From Candidatus Poribacteria bacterium (GTDB taxonomy: Bacteria; Abyssobacteria; SURF-5): DNA of 55,159 bases. The notes beneath the pieces were generated by a model that did not search any database, was not told where the DNA came from, and was given only the letters and a program-made list of their open reading frames with translations. A program made the position numbers and the translations under genes. The first letter of the stretch is position 1, and each line of letters starts with the position of its first letter. Shown here piece by piece: positions 7,668-16,716 of the stretch. The DNA lies in assembly GCA_016215705.1 (NCBI GenBank), contig JACRIR010000073.1, forward strand, positions 1-55,159, in the 5' to 3' direction.

Positions 7668-9065
7668 ATGGCGAAGAAATATGAAGCTGTAATTGTGGGG
7701 GCGGGGCCTGCCGGGATGTTTGCGGCGCTCGAGTTGGCCCAGGAGAAAAGAAAGGTCCTCATCGTCGATCGGGGTAAAGACGCGAACGCCCGCAGTTGCA
7801 GGATGGAATATGCGGGTGTCTGCTATAAATGCGACCCGTGCAACATCCTTTGCGGAGTCGGTGGAGCGGGCACGTTTTCAGACGGCACACTGAACTTGCG
7901 GCCGGACATCGGCGGCAACCTCCGCGACTACACGCAAACCGACGAGGAAGCATGGTCGCTCGTGGAAGAAGTTGACAAGACATTCATCAGATACGGCGTC
8001 AACGACCAACTCGTCGCCGCGTCGGCGGACAAGATAGAGCAACTGAAGAGACGGGCGGCTTCGGTCGGCGTCAACTTTGTGGACATCAAGCAGCGACACA
8101 TCGGCTCCGATTTCACCCAGAAAGTAATCAACGAGTTCAAGAGGGACCTCGAGAGCAGGGGAGTCGATTTTCTGCTTGAGACAAGGGTGCGCGACATCCT
8201 GCTCAGAGACGGGCGCTGCCATGGGATCGTGCTGGAGGACGGCCGGAGGATTCCGGCCGCGAGCGTCCTTCTTGCCCCGGGTCGCGTGGGCGCAAACTGG
8301 ACAAACAGCCTGGTAGATCAACACGGCATCAAGGCGAAATACGCGCCGATTGATATCGGAGTCAGGGTCGAGGTACAGAGCATAGTCATGGATTGCGTGA
8401 CCGACATCAACCGCGACCCCAAGTTTCACATCCGCACGTCCGAGCACGATGATTTTGTGCGCACGTTCTGCACGAACAGACGCGGCTATATCGTGAAGGA
8501 ACGCTACGACGGGATTGTGGGAGTCAACGGGCACTCGTTTCGCGACAAAGACTCGCCGAATACGAACTTTGCACTGCTTGTGACGATTGATTTGACTGAG
8601 CCGCTGGAGAACACCACTACCTACGGAGAGTGCATCGGCAGGCTGGCTTACACCCTCGGGGGCGGCAAACCGATTCTCCAGCGAATGGGCGACCTTCGCC
8701 GGGGGCGCCGCTCCACAGATCACCGGATAGCTCGAAACACGGTTCAGAACACGCTCAAAGACGTGACACCGGGTGACATAGCTATGGCTTTGCCGCATCG
8801 CATCGTGATGGATATTCTGGAAAGCCTTGACACGCTGGACAAAATAATCCCGGGCGTGGCCTCGGACTCGACACTCCTGTATGCGCCCGAGATCAAGTTC
8901 TATGCGATGAAGGTCCACGTCAACCGCCATCTCGAGACGAGCATCGAAAACCTTTTTGCCGCAGGCGACGGCACCGGTCTGTCACGCGATATAGTCAACG
9001 CCTCGGCCACGGGAATTCTGGCTGGAAGAGGAATGCTGAAAAAGATGTCGAAGCCCGGACGGTAA
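7668..9065 (+). CDS. COG2509-type FAD-dependent oxidoreductase
   Basis: A 465-residue flavoprotein of the uncharacterised FAD-dependent dehydrogenase group. The N-terminal dinucleotide fold is AVIVGAGPAGMFAALELA (about 7-24) with the acidic IVDRG at strand 2. A Cys-bearing CYKCDPCNILCGVGGAGTFSDG (about 52-74) follows, and the C-terminal FAD motif is NLFAAGDGTGLSRDIVNASATGILAGR. The CxxCxxC-like segment next to the FAD-proximal GGAG is typical of this family and may carry a redox disulfide or metal. ATG follows GGGAGGAC at about 6 nt. The reaction is unknown; there is no operon partner. Confidence 0.85.
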   Translation: MAKKYEAVIVGAGPAGMFAALELAQEKRKVLIVDRGKDANARSCRMEYAGVCYKCDPCNILCGVGGAGTFSDGTLNLRPDIGGNLRDYTQTDEEAWSLVEEVDKTFIRYGVNDQLVAASADKIEQLKRRAASVGVNFVDIKQRHIGSDFTQKVINEFKRDLESRGVDFLLETRVRDILLRDGRCHGIVLEDGRRIPAASVLLAPGRVGANWTNSLVDQHGIKAKYAPIDIGVRVEVQSIVMDCVTDINRDPKFHIRTSEHDDFVRTFCTNRRGYIVKERYDGIVGVNGHSFRDKDSPNTNFALLVTIDLTEPLENTTTYGECIGRLAYTLGGGKPILQRMGDLRRGRRSTDHRIARNTVQNTLKDVTPGDIAMALPHRIVMDILESLDTLDKIIPGVASDSTLLYAPEIKFYAMKVHVNRHLETSIENLFAAGDGTGLSRDIVNASATGILAGRGMLKKMSKPGR

Positions 9066-9588
9066 GCCCTTCTTGTATGACCCCAAAAGAGGGATACCCG
9101 TCGATCCCAGCCACAGAGATTGTGATGCTGTCCCGAACTTGAGTGTTTGGACAAGTCCGCTGTAAGCCCGTTCACTGCACGAACATAAATCTTCTGACAT
9201 TCAAGATCACGAATTTACGCTGTGATTTCTTGCACGAACCTAAGGCATGTTAATCACACGGGCGCAATGAATTGCGCCTCCAGAGACAAGAATGAGGAAA
9301 ATCGGGGACACGATGTAATATCGTGTCCCCGATTTCCTGAGGCGCGGTTCATCGCGTCAGATGCGCGCTGGTTGATTGCGGCCACGTTGCGTTGTGTGTT
9401 CGTGTCAGGAAAATCCTACAGAGTGTTTGGTATGAGACTTGCTTAGAATTTACTGAAGGGAACCCGGAGCCTGAGACTGCTTCCCGGGAGCAGCCTACCC
9501 CACTGTGCGGGATTGTTCAGGGAAGAAACGCGGTTGTCTTTGATTGGGGACACCATGCCGGATAGTGTCTCAGCCAAAGGATTTCCCT
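9066..9588. other. Intergenic region with GGGGACAC hairpin repeats
   Basis: About 520 bases with no supported gene. It contains a 16-bp-stem hairpin at 9299-9335, a GC-rich possibly structured segment (about 9460-9530, with AACCCGGAGCC and TTCCCGGGAGC blocks that can pair), and a degenerate GGGGACAC hairpin at 9547-9571. No RNA family was recognised. Confidence 0.45.
9299..9335. repeat. GGGGACAC-family hairpin
   Basis: Perfect 16-bp inverted repeat (9299-9314 with 9320-9335) around a GTAAT loop; the core is ATCGGGGACACGAT. Related hairpins lie at 9547-9571 (degenerate), 25866-25906 and 35370-35420, with half-copies near 35725 and 42275. Confidence 0.85.
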
Positions 9589-10503
9589 GTGGCGCTGGAG
9601 GCGCAGCTTTTGAAGCATAGCAGAGGACAGATCAAGGCGAAGGTTGACAGGATACAGACGCTGCCCACCATGGCCAAGGTGGGAATGAGGGTAATCGAGC
9701 TTGCCTCAAGTCAGGAGGTTTCAATGGCCGACTTGAGTCGGGCTATCCACCAGGACGCATCATTCGCCGCCCGTGTGCTCAAAATCGCAAATTCTCCTTT
9801 TTACGGAATGCCGCGTCAGGTTGACTCGCTTCAACTCGCGCTGGTTATTCTCGGCCTGAACGAGATACAGAATATTGCGTTGGGTCTCTCGGTGTTCAAC
9901 GTGATCAGAAACATGAACTCTCACCCGACCCGCAACCGCGAACAGTTCTGGCTTCACAGCGCGGGATGCGGAATAGTGGCAAGGATTCTTGCTCGCGCGC
10001 TTGGGCTTCACGCCGAAGGGACGGACTTCGCCGCCGGTCTGCTGCACGACATCGGGAAAATAGTAATTGACGAATTTTTCGGTGAAGAGTTCGACCTTAT
10101 CCATGAGAAAGCGGCTACGAAGAATGTGTGCGTGCTCGAAGCTGAAGAGGAAGTGCTCGGCGAATCGCACGCGCATATCGGCGGATGGCTTGCTGAGAAA
10201 TGGCAACTGCCCGACATCCTGTGCGGCGCAATTATGTGTCACCACGATTCCGCAAAAGCTCCGGCCGGGACATTTGTCAAGGACCCAAAGATTGCGGCGC
10301 TCTCATATGTCGCAGAGGGGTTCTGTGGCTGTCATGAGATTGGATGGGACGGCGACTCCAGAGCTTGCGATATGAAGAGTCCGGATGCGTGGGACATACT
10401 GCTCGCGGGCCAGAGCAAGCGCACCCGGGCGGACATCGATGCCATTCTCGAAGAGACTCTGCAGGCTTACCGGGAGACGCGCCCGCAAATGTTGTGGGAA
10501 TGA
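9589..10503 (+). CDS. HDOD-domain signalling protein
   Basis: About 304 residues, almost entirely one HDOD domain: DRIQTLPTMAKVGMRVIELASS...LSRAIHQDASFAARVLKIANSPFYGMPRQVDSLQLALVILGLNEIQNIALG. An intact HD-type motif LLHDIGK follows in the second half. HDOD proteins act in signal output (chemotaxis, c-di-GMP or stress pathways), often without a proven enzymatic activity. GTG at 9589 is preferred: AAAGGA lies 7 nt upstream, while the longer ORF from TTG 9544 would begin inside a hairpin repeat. The stop lies 9 nt from the stop of the convergent hyuB-like gene, so overlapping 3' transcripts are likely. Confidence 0.85.
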   Translation: MALEAQLLKHSRGQIKAKVDRIQTLPTMAKVGMRVIELASSQEVSMADLSRAIHQDASFAARVLKIANSPFYGMPRQVDSLQLALVILGLNEIQNIALGLSVFNVIRNMNSHPTRNREQFWLHSAGCGIVARILARALGLHAEGTDFAAGLLHDIGKIVIDEFFGEEFDLIHEKAATKNVCVLEAEEEVLGESHAHIGGWLAEKWQLPDILCGAIMCHHDSAKAPAGTFVKDPKIAALSYVAEGFCGCHEIGWDGDSRACDMKSPDAWDILLAGQSKRTRADIDAILEETLQAYRETRPQMLWE

Positions 10504-10512
10504 GGCGGGGCA

Positions 10513-12771
10513 TCAGTACTTCGTCGGGATAGCCCTTCTAACTTCCGTGAAGCGATTGAGCGCGTCCGCATACTTCATCATTTGAACGAGGTCGCCCTCA
10601 AACCGGAGCAACCCCTCCATTATCGCTGATTCGACGCTCGTCTTGGCCGTGTTTATCCGCATGAAGGTTTCATAGGTTGCGATGGTCGTGAAGAACGGCT
10701 TTCTATCGCCGAGTTCTTCAGTCAAACCGGAAACAGTCTCAACGAGCTTGCTTTTCTCGAAACGCCAGTAGAGGAACCGTGTCTTGCCATCGGGGCAGTT
10801 CTCGATGACGTTGTTGAGCTCGATCGAGAGTTCGCTTGCCATGCGGGCAAACTCGGCGTCGGCGTTTACGACTTCTTGACAAAGGTTTTGCCATTCCGAC
10901 GACAGATACTTGACGGCCCGCGAGGTGTCTCTTCCCGTCGTGACGCGTTCTTTCTTCATTGCTTCGCGAAGGGTTTGCGTGGCGGCTTCGTCGACTTTCA
11001 TTTCTTTTGGAGTTGTTGCGACTCCGTGGGATTCCATCGTGTCCGGAGATTCTTCGCGGAGTTTATCCAGAACGGAGCCAGTGAATTCAGAATGACGCTG
11101 GACTATCATTACACCATAGCGCTTTCGGGCGCCCTCGATTGAGACATATTCGTCGAGGACATCCTCGAGCACGGCAGCGGGGTCACGTTCGAGTGGGTCC
11201 CCCCATCCCCCGCCGCCTCCGAGTTCTGCATGGACAAGGTGTCCGGAAGAGAGGGGCTCGTTGAAAGCGGTCGCTGTGACCCGGGTTTCGGCAGAGGTCC
11301 CTTCTCTTATGACGAACTTGTTCAGGGAGCCGTCCGTTCCCCCGTTGAAGCCGCGCATGGGATATTTTGTGCCGATCACATAGGTATGCAGGAACATGGG
11401 CGAGAGAGCCCTTAGTCGAAGCGAAGCGCCACATCCGCCACGCCATTTGCCCGGCCCCCCGGAATCGGTGATATACTCCCGGCCAAGCGTTTGGACGGGG
11501 AAGTACATATCGTGAAGCTCGCCCGTCGCCATTGTCATGGCGCCAAAGAACGGGGCCATGGCCCCCCACCCATCAGTTTCATGGGCGGCGTTGCACCAGC
11601 CGGCCGCCATGGTTACGTTCTGGTCCACGTAGAACTCCCCGGTATACGGATTCGTGCCGTATGTAACAAGGGGCATTCCCAGCTTGATGTTCTGGACGAA
11701 TGCTTTCTTGGGGATTGCCTTTTCGAGCGCGAAAGCCACGGCCTCGCCGATTTCGCCGCCGGCGTGGAGCGTGCACGCCGTGCATGGAGCGGGCGGGCGC
11801 GGGTTAACGACTGTGCCTTCAGGCAAGATGATCTCGACCGGATTCAATAGGCCCTCGTTGCGAGGGATGGAGTCGTCGATCATGCTTGAGAGAGTCAGGA
11901 AGATATACGAATACGAGTTAGGCACAGAACTGTTTATGAAGCCGGGTGTCTGCGGATCGCTGCCCGTGAAATCTATTTTGAGGGAATCGCCGGAGACAGT
12001 CACTGTTGCTCGAATCGTAATATCCCGCACTCCCTGACAGTCGTGCTCGAGGTATGCTTCGCCCCTGTACACGCCGTCGGGCCACTGGCTTATTTCGGCG
12101 CGGAACCTGCGCTCCGTGTATTGCGTAATATAGTCCAGGCAATCCAGCACGGTTTGAGCGCCGTACTTTTTGAGCATTTCCAGCAGACGGCGCTCGGCCA
12201 CCCGCACGGAACCCATCATCGCTTTCAAATCGCCCAGGAAGGTCGGCTCGCGGTTGTTTATCTTGAGCATATTGATTATGTCGTTTCGGGGCTTGCCGCG
12301 GTCATATATCTTTATGGGGGGCAGGCGCAGGCCCTCCTGCCATATGTCGGTTGCCTCCGGATTGTAGCCTCCGGGCACCGCTCCGCCGGTGTCCCCCTGG
12401 TGTGCCCGCGTTACGGGGAAGAAAATGATCCGGCCGTTAAAGAATATAGGCGTCATCATTGTCCAGTCGGGCAGATGGGAGCCCCCGTGGTAGGGATCGT
12501 TGACGACGATCAGGTCGCCGGTGTGCAGGTCGTCGCCAAAATCTTTGAGCGCCGCCGTGACCGAAAACTTCGACGCGCCCATGTGGATCGGGAGCGCATC
12601 GGCAAGAGCAATGATTCTGCCCGTTCCATCGAATATCGCGGTAGAGAAATCATGCGATTCGCTGAATGTAGGGGTGGTGGCCGTGCGAATCATGGTGTCG
12701 CCCATTTCGTTCGCGATGGTTACCAGCCCGCAGCGGACTACTTCGGCGGTAATGGGGTCTATTTCTTTCAT
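10513..12771 (-). CDS. Hydantoinase B/oxoprolinase-family subunit fused to an SCP2-like domain
   Basis: 752 residues. Residues 1 to about 570 are a HyuB/acetone-carboxylase-alpha-type subunit: DPITAEVVRCGLVTIANEMGDTMIRTA, the ALADALPIHMGA loop, NDPYHGGSHLPDW, TRAHQGDTGG and the Gly-rich ELGGGGGWGDPLERDP. It should pair with the HyuA protein encoded upstream to form an ATP-dependent hydrolase or carboxylase acting on a cyclic amide, oxoproline-like substrate or ketone. A linker follows, then the last 130 or so residues look like a sterol-carrier-protein-2 (SCP2) fold: FFTTIATYETFMRI...AIMEGLLRFEGDLVQMMKYADALNRF...IPTKY. Plain HyuB ends near 510-590 aa, so this tail is an added lipid/acyl-binding domain. 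The RBS CAGGAG lies 7-8 nt before ATG. Confidence 0.88.
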   Translation of the reverse strand: MKEIDPITAEVVRCGLVTIANEMGDTMIRTATTPTFSESHDFSTAIFDGTGRIIALADALPIHMGASKFSVTAALKDFGDDLHTGDLIVVNDPYHGGSHLPDWTMMTPIFFNGRIIFFPVTRAHQGDTGGAVPGGYNPEATDIWQEGLRLPPIKIYDRGKPRNDIINMLKINNREPTFLGDLKAMMGSVRVAERRLLEMLKKYGAQTVLDCLDYITQYTERRFRAEISQWPDGVYRGEAYLEHDCQGVRDITIRATVTVSGDSLKIDFTGSDPQTPGFINSSVPNSYSYIFLTLSSMIDDSIPRNEGLLNPVEIILPEGTVVNPRPPAPCTACTLHAGGEIGEAVAFALEKAIPKKAFVQNIKLGMPLVTYGTNPYTGEFYVDQNVTMAAGWCNAAHETDGWGAMAPFFGAMTMATGELHDMYFPVQTLGREYITDSGGPGKWRGGCGASLRLRALSPMFLHTYVIGTKYPMRGFNGGTDGSLNKFVIREGTSAETRVTATAFNEPLSSGHLVHAELGGGGGWGDPLERDPAAVLEDVLDEYVSIEGARKRYGVMIVQRHSEFTGSVLDKLREESPDTMESHGVATTPKEMKVDEAATQTLREAMKKERVTTGRDTSRAVKYLSSEWQNLCQEVVNADAEFARMASELSIELNNVIENCPDGKTRFLYWRFEKSKLVETVSGLTEELGDRKPFFTTIATYETFMRINTAKTSVESAIMEGLLRFEGDLVQMMKYADALNRFTEVRRAIPTKY

Positions 12772-12866
12772 TGTCTGCTCCTGTCATGTAACTGATGCTT
12801 GCCTGATTCCGCATCAGAAGGTGGCGCCCTGAAAGCCATTATGAGTCTGTGGGGTAAATCCCCCTA

Positions 12867-12945
12867 CCCCCCCCCTTTGTTAAAGGGGGGATAATTAGGC
12901 CCCCTTATGAAAGGGGGGTATGATTAGGCCCCTTTGTCAAAGGGG
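12867..12945. repeat. Three tandem CCCCTTT hairpins between hyuA and hyuB
   Basis: Three small stem-loops in a row: CCCCCCTTT/AAAGGGGGG (about 12871-12890), CCCCCTT/AAGGGGG (about 12899-12918) and CCCCTTT/AAAGGGG (about 12929-12945), separated by ATNATTAGG spacers. On the operon (minus) strand they fall in the hyuA-hyuB mRNA gap and could tune the relative amounts of the two subunits. Confidence 0.75.
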
Positions 12946-12950
12946 AGATT

Positions 12951-15035
12951 TCACCTTATTGTTATTTCGTAGTTGTCAAACTCCGTCAAATGAGCGATTT
13001 GACTCGGATAGACGACAATGGTCGTAGCCGGCTCCTCGATCACGCACGGCCCGCGAACGACGTTGCCGCAGCGGATGCTTGCTCCGTCATAAATCGGAGT
13101 CTTAACGAAGCCGCCTGCATCCTCGAAGTACACGCTCCGTTCGCCCCTTAGCGCCGCTGAGGCGTCTCCGCCCGACGATTCGAGTTTTTGCACGGGGGGT
13201 TTGCTTGTCTGAATGATGGCCTCGAGCCTCAGGTTCATGAAGTACACCGGCTCATCGGGATTCGAGAACGTGTGCAAGCTTTCGTGGGCGGAGTGAAATG
13301 CCTGCACCGCGCGAGCGATATCCTCCGCCGCGACATCGCCCCCCGAGGACTTGAGCGGAACAGTTATCTCGTGGGTCTCGCCTTTGTAGTGCATGTCCAC
13401 GAAGTAATTGTTGAGCGCTTTGCCCATGAAACCGGACCGCGTTCGCCGCGCCGCCGGCAAATTGTTTTCGATTTCCTTGCGCATTTCGGAGAGGAGGAAG
13501 TTCATCTTATCCAGGCTATAGTCGCTGGAACGGCCTATGTACGTGCGCATCTTATCGATCACGATGTTCGAGCTGAGGAGGCCGCGCGCTGAAAAGGCCG
13601 TCGCTATCCCGGGAACTATGACTTTGCGGATGCCGAGCTCACGCGCCTGCATGCCGGCATGGAGCGCTCCGTTTCCGCCAAAGGCAACGAGGACAAAGTC
13701 CCGTGGGTCGTATCCTCGTTGAACCGAGACCACGCGAATCCCGTTTGCCATACTATTGTTGACGATCCGGAAAACGCCGCTTGCAGCCTGGACCAAGTCA
13801 AGCCCCAGAGGGCGGGCGACTTTTTCGTTTATGGCGTTTTCGGCCGCATTCCGGTCAAGCTTCATCTCGCCCCCGAGGAAATTATCCGGATCGAGGAAAC
13901 CAAGCAGAACGTTGGCGTCCGTAACTGTAGGTTCACGACCGCCTTTTCCGTAGCAGGCGGGGCCGGGAACTGCGCCCGCGCTTTGAGGACCTACGTGGAG
14001 CGCGCCTCCCGCATCGACCCACGCAATACTTCCCCCGCCGGCCCCTATCGTGTGGATGTCAAGCATCGGCGCCGCCACACGGTAGCGACTGACCCAGTAA
14101 TTCGTCGTGACCGTCGGCTTGCCATTGCGAATAAGAGAGATGTCATAGCTCGTTCCTCCCATATCGACCGTTATCAAGTTAGGCTCGTTGCAAAGGTCTC
14201 CGATCAACTGCGAACACGCGACCACTCCTCCCGCCGGACCGGAGAACAGGCTGTAAACAGAGAAATCACCCGCGTAGGCGGCATTCATGATTCCGCCATT
14301 CGAGAGCATTACGAAGAACTCGCGCTCGAAGCCGAATCCCTTTAGCTCGCGTTCGAGACTTTCAAGGTATCGTTTGAGTTTCGGGCTCGTGTATGCGTTG
14401 ACGAGTGTCGTGCTGACCCGCTCGAACTCACGAATTTGCGGAAGCACCTCATGTGAGAGCGAGACATGTGCCTCCGGATACTCGCGCCTGATTATTTCGG
14501 CCATCTTTTTTTCGTGCGCCGAATTCAGGAAGCCGAAGAAGAGACAGACGCCGATCGATTCCACGCCTGCTTCTTTCAGTTTGCGCGCCGCCTGCACGGC
14601 CTCGGCCTCATCGAGTGGAACAAGGACTTTCCCTTCGCGGTCGATTCGCTCGTTCACGGTGAGTCTGTGCCGCCGGCGGGCAATGGGAACGGGCCCCGGA
14701 AGTCTTGGGTTGAAAATATTCTCCTTGTAACCGCGCCGTATCTCGATGTCGTCACGAAATCCTTTGGTTGTTATGAGACCTGTTTTGGCGCCGTTGAACT
14801 CGAGCATGGTATTCGTGGCGACTGTCGTGCCGTGGATTATGAGGTCGGTCTTGATAAGAAGCTCCCGCGCGGTCATTCCTTCGCGGGCCGCTATTTTCCC
14901 GATGCCCGCAATCACGCCGATGGCCTGGTTTTCAGGCGTAGTGGGCGTCTTCACGACCCCTATTGAATCTGCGCCGTCGGTGTAAACGAGGTCGGTGAAC
15001 GTGCCGCCGACGTCAATGCCTATTTTGTAGCCCAT
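12951..15035 (-). CDS. Hydantoinase A/oxoprolinase-family ATPase subunit
   Basis: 694 residues of the HyuA/acetone-carboxylase-beta type. The ASKHA ATPase fold is visible: phosphate-1 IGIDVGGTFTDLVYTDG at the N-terminus and a second VDMGGTSYDISLI near the middle. Also seen are GTTVATNTMLEFNGAKTGLITTKGF, FSGPAGGV and a C-terminal beta domain ending GPCVIEEPATTIVVYP. It should hydrolyse ATP to activate the substrate for the HyuB partner. ATG follows CAGGAGAA. It lies between the MerR-type gene and hyuB on the same strand. The absence of a third small gene (the acetone carboxylase gamma subunit) argues against a classical acetone carboxylase. Confidence 0.92.
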   Translation of the reverse strand: MGYKIGIDVGGTFTDLVYTDGADSIGVVKTPTTPENQAIGVIAGIGKIAAREGMTARELLIKTDLIIHGTTVATNTMLEFNGAKTGLITTKGFRDDIEIRRGYKENIFNPRLPGPVPIARRRHRLTVNERIDREGKVLVPLDEAEAVQAARKLKEAGVESIGVCLFFGFLNSAHEKKMAEIIRREYPEAHVSLSHEVLPQIREFERVSTTLVNAYTSPKLKRYLESLERELKGFGFEREFFVMLSNGGIMNAAYAGDFSVYSLFSGPAGGVVACSQLIGDLCNEPNLITVDMGGTSYDISLIRNGKPTVTTNYWVSRYRVAAPMLDIHTIGAGGGSIAWVDAGGALHVGPQSAGAVPGPACYGKGGREPTVTDANVLLGFLDPDNFLGGEMKLDRNAAENAINEKVARPLGLDLVQAASGVFRIVNNSMANGIRVVSVQRGYDPRDFVLVAFGGNGALHAGMQARELGIRKVIVPGIATAFSARGLLSSNIVIDKMRTYIGRSSDYSLDKMNFLLSEMRKEIENNLPAARRTRSGFMGKALNNYFVDMHYKGETHEITVPLKSSGGDVAAEDIARAVQAFHSAHESLHTFSNPDEPVYFMNLRLEAIIQTSKPPVQKLESSGGDASAALRGERSVYFEDAGGFVKTPIYDGASIRCGNVVRGPCVIEEPATTIVVYPSQIAHLTEFDNYEITIR

Positions 15036-15133
15036 TGCAGTTCTCCTGCCTGGTTGGACGGATTCGCATTATGATCGAGTTGAGAAATCACATCCTGTCC
15101 CTTTGTTAGAGGAAAGTGGTACTCGCTTCCCTC

Positions 15134-16597
15134 TCACTGCTTGTTTTCCTTTTGACTTTTGTTTAACTCGTGCAGTTGTCTGCGAGCCCATTTGCCGTAG
15201 AAGCCGCTGCCGCATTTCTTCTTCATTGAGTCCAGGATTTCGTACGCGGCATCGTAATTTTCGTCACACAGGTACATTTGCGCGAGGAAATACGCGGCCT
15301 TTGCTCTGATCTCCGGGCAGAGTCTCTTCAAGCCGGCGTCACGACACGCAGCGTCCGCGTTTGCAGAGTCGATGACGGCTCGAAGGTCTGCGGCGGCCTC
15401 GTGATGTGTGTCGAAAATCTCGGGGATGATGGCAAGGCCCACTCCCCTGAGATAAGAGTAGAGGAGCGTGGTTTCCGGATCAGACGAATGTCCTCGCGAG
15501 GCGTCGAAACTTGCGATGCCATCGGTGATCGCGTGCATGGGCGAAAGCACGCCTGGCGCCTGCGGTATCCGGGCCATGTGCGCCAGCCCGGAGAGAGCTT
15601 GCGCAAGCGGCAGGATCGCTTCGCAGGTCACCGCCCGGCTGAAGCAAAGCAGCGCTTCAGCGGCTCTGCCTGCGACCAGATCACTGATACCGTTCATCAG
15701 GCTCATTATTTCAGGGCTGCAAATGGTTGATTCGGGAACTGCGCGTTTGTTCTTCCCGCGGATTGCGGCGAACAAAAGCGTAAGCCGCGATTCTGAGCCG
15801 ACCCGTCGAGGCTGACCGCTGTCCATTTCGGAAAGTGTTCGCGGGCTACGGAAGCGAAGCGATTCTTCCAGCCTGTCCGGAATCGCGTTCAGTTCCTCGA
15901 CGAGGGTTTCCGCATTCGAGCTGACCAGCTTGGCTTTGATGAGGGGCATGAACGCGGCGAGAGCCTTGTCCCCCTCGCGAACGTATCTGGCCGCGTCGGA
16001 GGCGGAAGTGTTCTTGAGCATCCGGCGGACAAAGAGCCTGGCGTCTTCTTTGACGATCTGCCGGATGTGTGCGCGGTACATGGACATCATCTCGAGCGAA
16101 TAATCGAATGGGAGTCCTGCCTCCTCGCGCTGCCGCATGAGCGAGATGATCTTGCAGTCGATCTGATCGTATTCTTTCCCCCGGGGAGTCATCCGCGGAC
16201 GTATGAGCCCCAACGCTTCCATTTTGTCTATTTTCGAAAGCGGGTATTCGGTCTCCTTTGCGATTTGGCGTCTCAGGGTAGCACCGGTGGAAGGCGCGAG
16301 CGCCGAGACGTTCATCAGCGCCTCGCCGAGCGCCACTTCTCCCTCGAGCGAAGCGCCGCTCTCGATGATTCGCTTGATTACGCTCAGGGGGAGAAACCGG
16401 TCCGTCCGAAGCCTTTTGATCAGACGGACCCTGTCAATGCAATCGTTTCCATAGTAGGACATGGTGCGGCCCGTCTTGGTCGGCCGGGGGAGCAGGCCCT
16501 CGTTGAGATAGTGTTTGATGGTAGGAATAGGCACGCCCGCGAGTTTCGCAAGCTGGCTGATCCTGAGACCCTTCCGTTTCGGTTTGTTTTGCGCCAT
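15134..16597 (-). CDS. Double-MerR-type regulator with helical C-terminal domain
   Basis: 487 residues. A MerR winged helix (LRISQLAKLAGVPIPTIKHYLNEGLLPRPTKTGRTMSYYGNDCIDRVRLIKRLR, about 11-64) is followed by a second MerR-like unit (IAKETEYPLSKIDKMEALGLIRPRMTPRGKEYDQIDCKIISLMRQREEAG, about 112-161). The remaining 300 or so residues are helical with TPR-like A/L spacing (ARAAEALLCFSRAV..., DENYDAAYEILDSMKKK). Such double-MerR proteins typically control neighbouring catabolic genes. It heads the operon with hyuA and hyuB and has its own consensus promoter followed by a palindrome, pointing to autoregulation. The RBS is weak. Confidence 0.82.
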   Translation of the reverse strand: MAQNKPKRKGLRISQLAKLAGVPIPTIKHYLNEGLLPRPTKTGRTMSYYGNDCIDRVRLIKRLRTDRFLPLSVIKRIIESGASLEGEVALGEALMNVSALAPSTGATLRRQIAKETEYPLSKIDKMEALGLIRPRMTPRGKEYDQIDCKIISLMRQREEAGLPFDYSLEMMSMYRAHIRQIVKEDARLFVRRMLKNTSASDAARYVREGDKALAAFMPLIKAKLVSSNAETLVEELNAIPDRLEESLRFRSPRTLSEMDSGQPRRVGSESRLTLLFAAIRGKNKRAVPESTICSPEIMSLMNGISDLVAGRAAEALLCFSRAVTCEAILPLAQALSGLAHMARIPQAPGVLSPMHAITDGIASFDASRGHSSDPETTLLYSYLRGVGLAIIPEIFDTHHEAAADLRAVIDSANADAACRDAGLKRLCPEIRAKAAYFLAQMYLCDENYDAAYEILDSMKKKCGSGFYGKWARRQLHELNKSQKENKQ

Positions 16598-16620
16598 GCC
16601 CGTGGATGTGTGTTTGTCTC

Positions 16621-16647
16621 AAACTAGGAAGTTGAACTTTCTAGTTT
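16621..16647 (-). promoter_or_regulatory. Palindromic operator at the merR-type gene start
   Basis: A 27-bp palindrome (13-bp arms AAACTAGGAAGTT and AACTTTCTAGTTT around one G, one mismatch pair). It lies immediately downstream of the -10 box on the minus strand, over the expected transcription start. It is a strong candidate for the autoregulatory site of the double-MerR protein. Confidence 0.7.
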
Positions 16648-16676
16648 ATTATATTGGCCTTCTTTCCCTTTGTCAA
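16648..16676 (-). promoter_or_regulatory. Consensus sigma-70 promoter of the merR-hyuA-hyuB operon
   Basis: Reading the minus strand: TTGACA (16676-16671), a 17-nt spacer, and TATAAT (16653-16648). This is the full consensus with normal spacing, unlike the 19-20-nt spacers of classical MerR-activated promoters. Repression from the adjacent downstream palindrome is therefore the likelier mode. Confidence 0.8.
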
Positions 16677-16716
16677 GCGAAATCGCGAGGAGAGGTGTTC
16701 GACATAAGAGGCGAGA

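Noticed and set aside
7878-8930. 350-codon minus-strand ORF
   Set aside because: Lies wholly inside the COG2509 flavoprotein gene on the other strand; the product has no recognisable domain.
12043-12795. 250-codon plus-strand ORF
   Set aside because: Antisense to hyuB; no RBS and no domain pattern.
10513-15035. Classical acetone carboxylase (AcxABC)
   Set aside because: No gamma-subunit gene is present, and the extra length of the HyuB-like protein is better explained by an SCP2-like tail.
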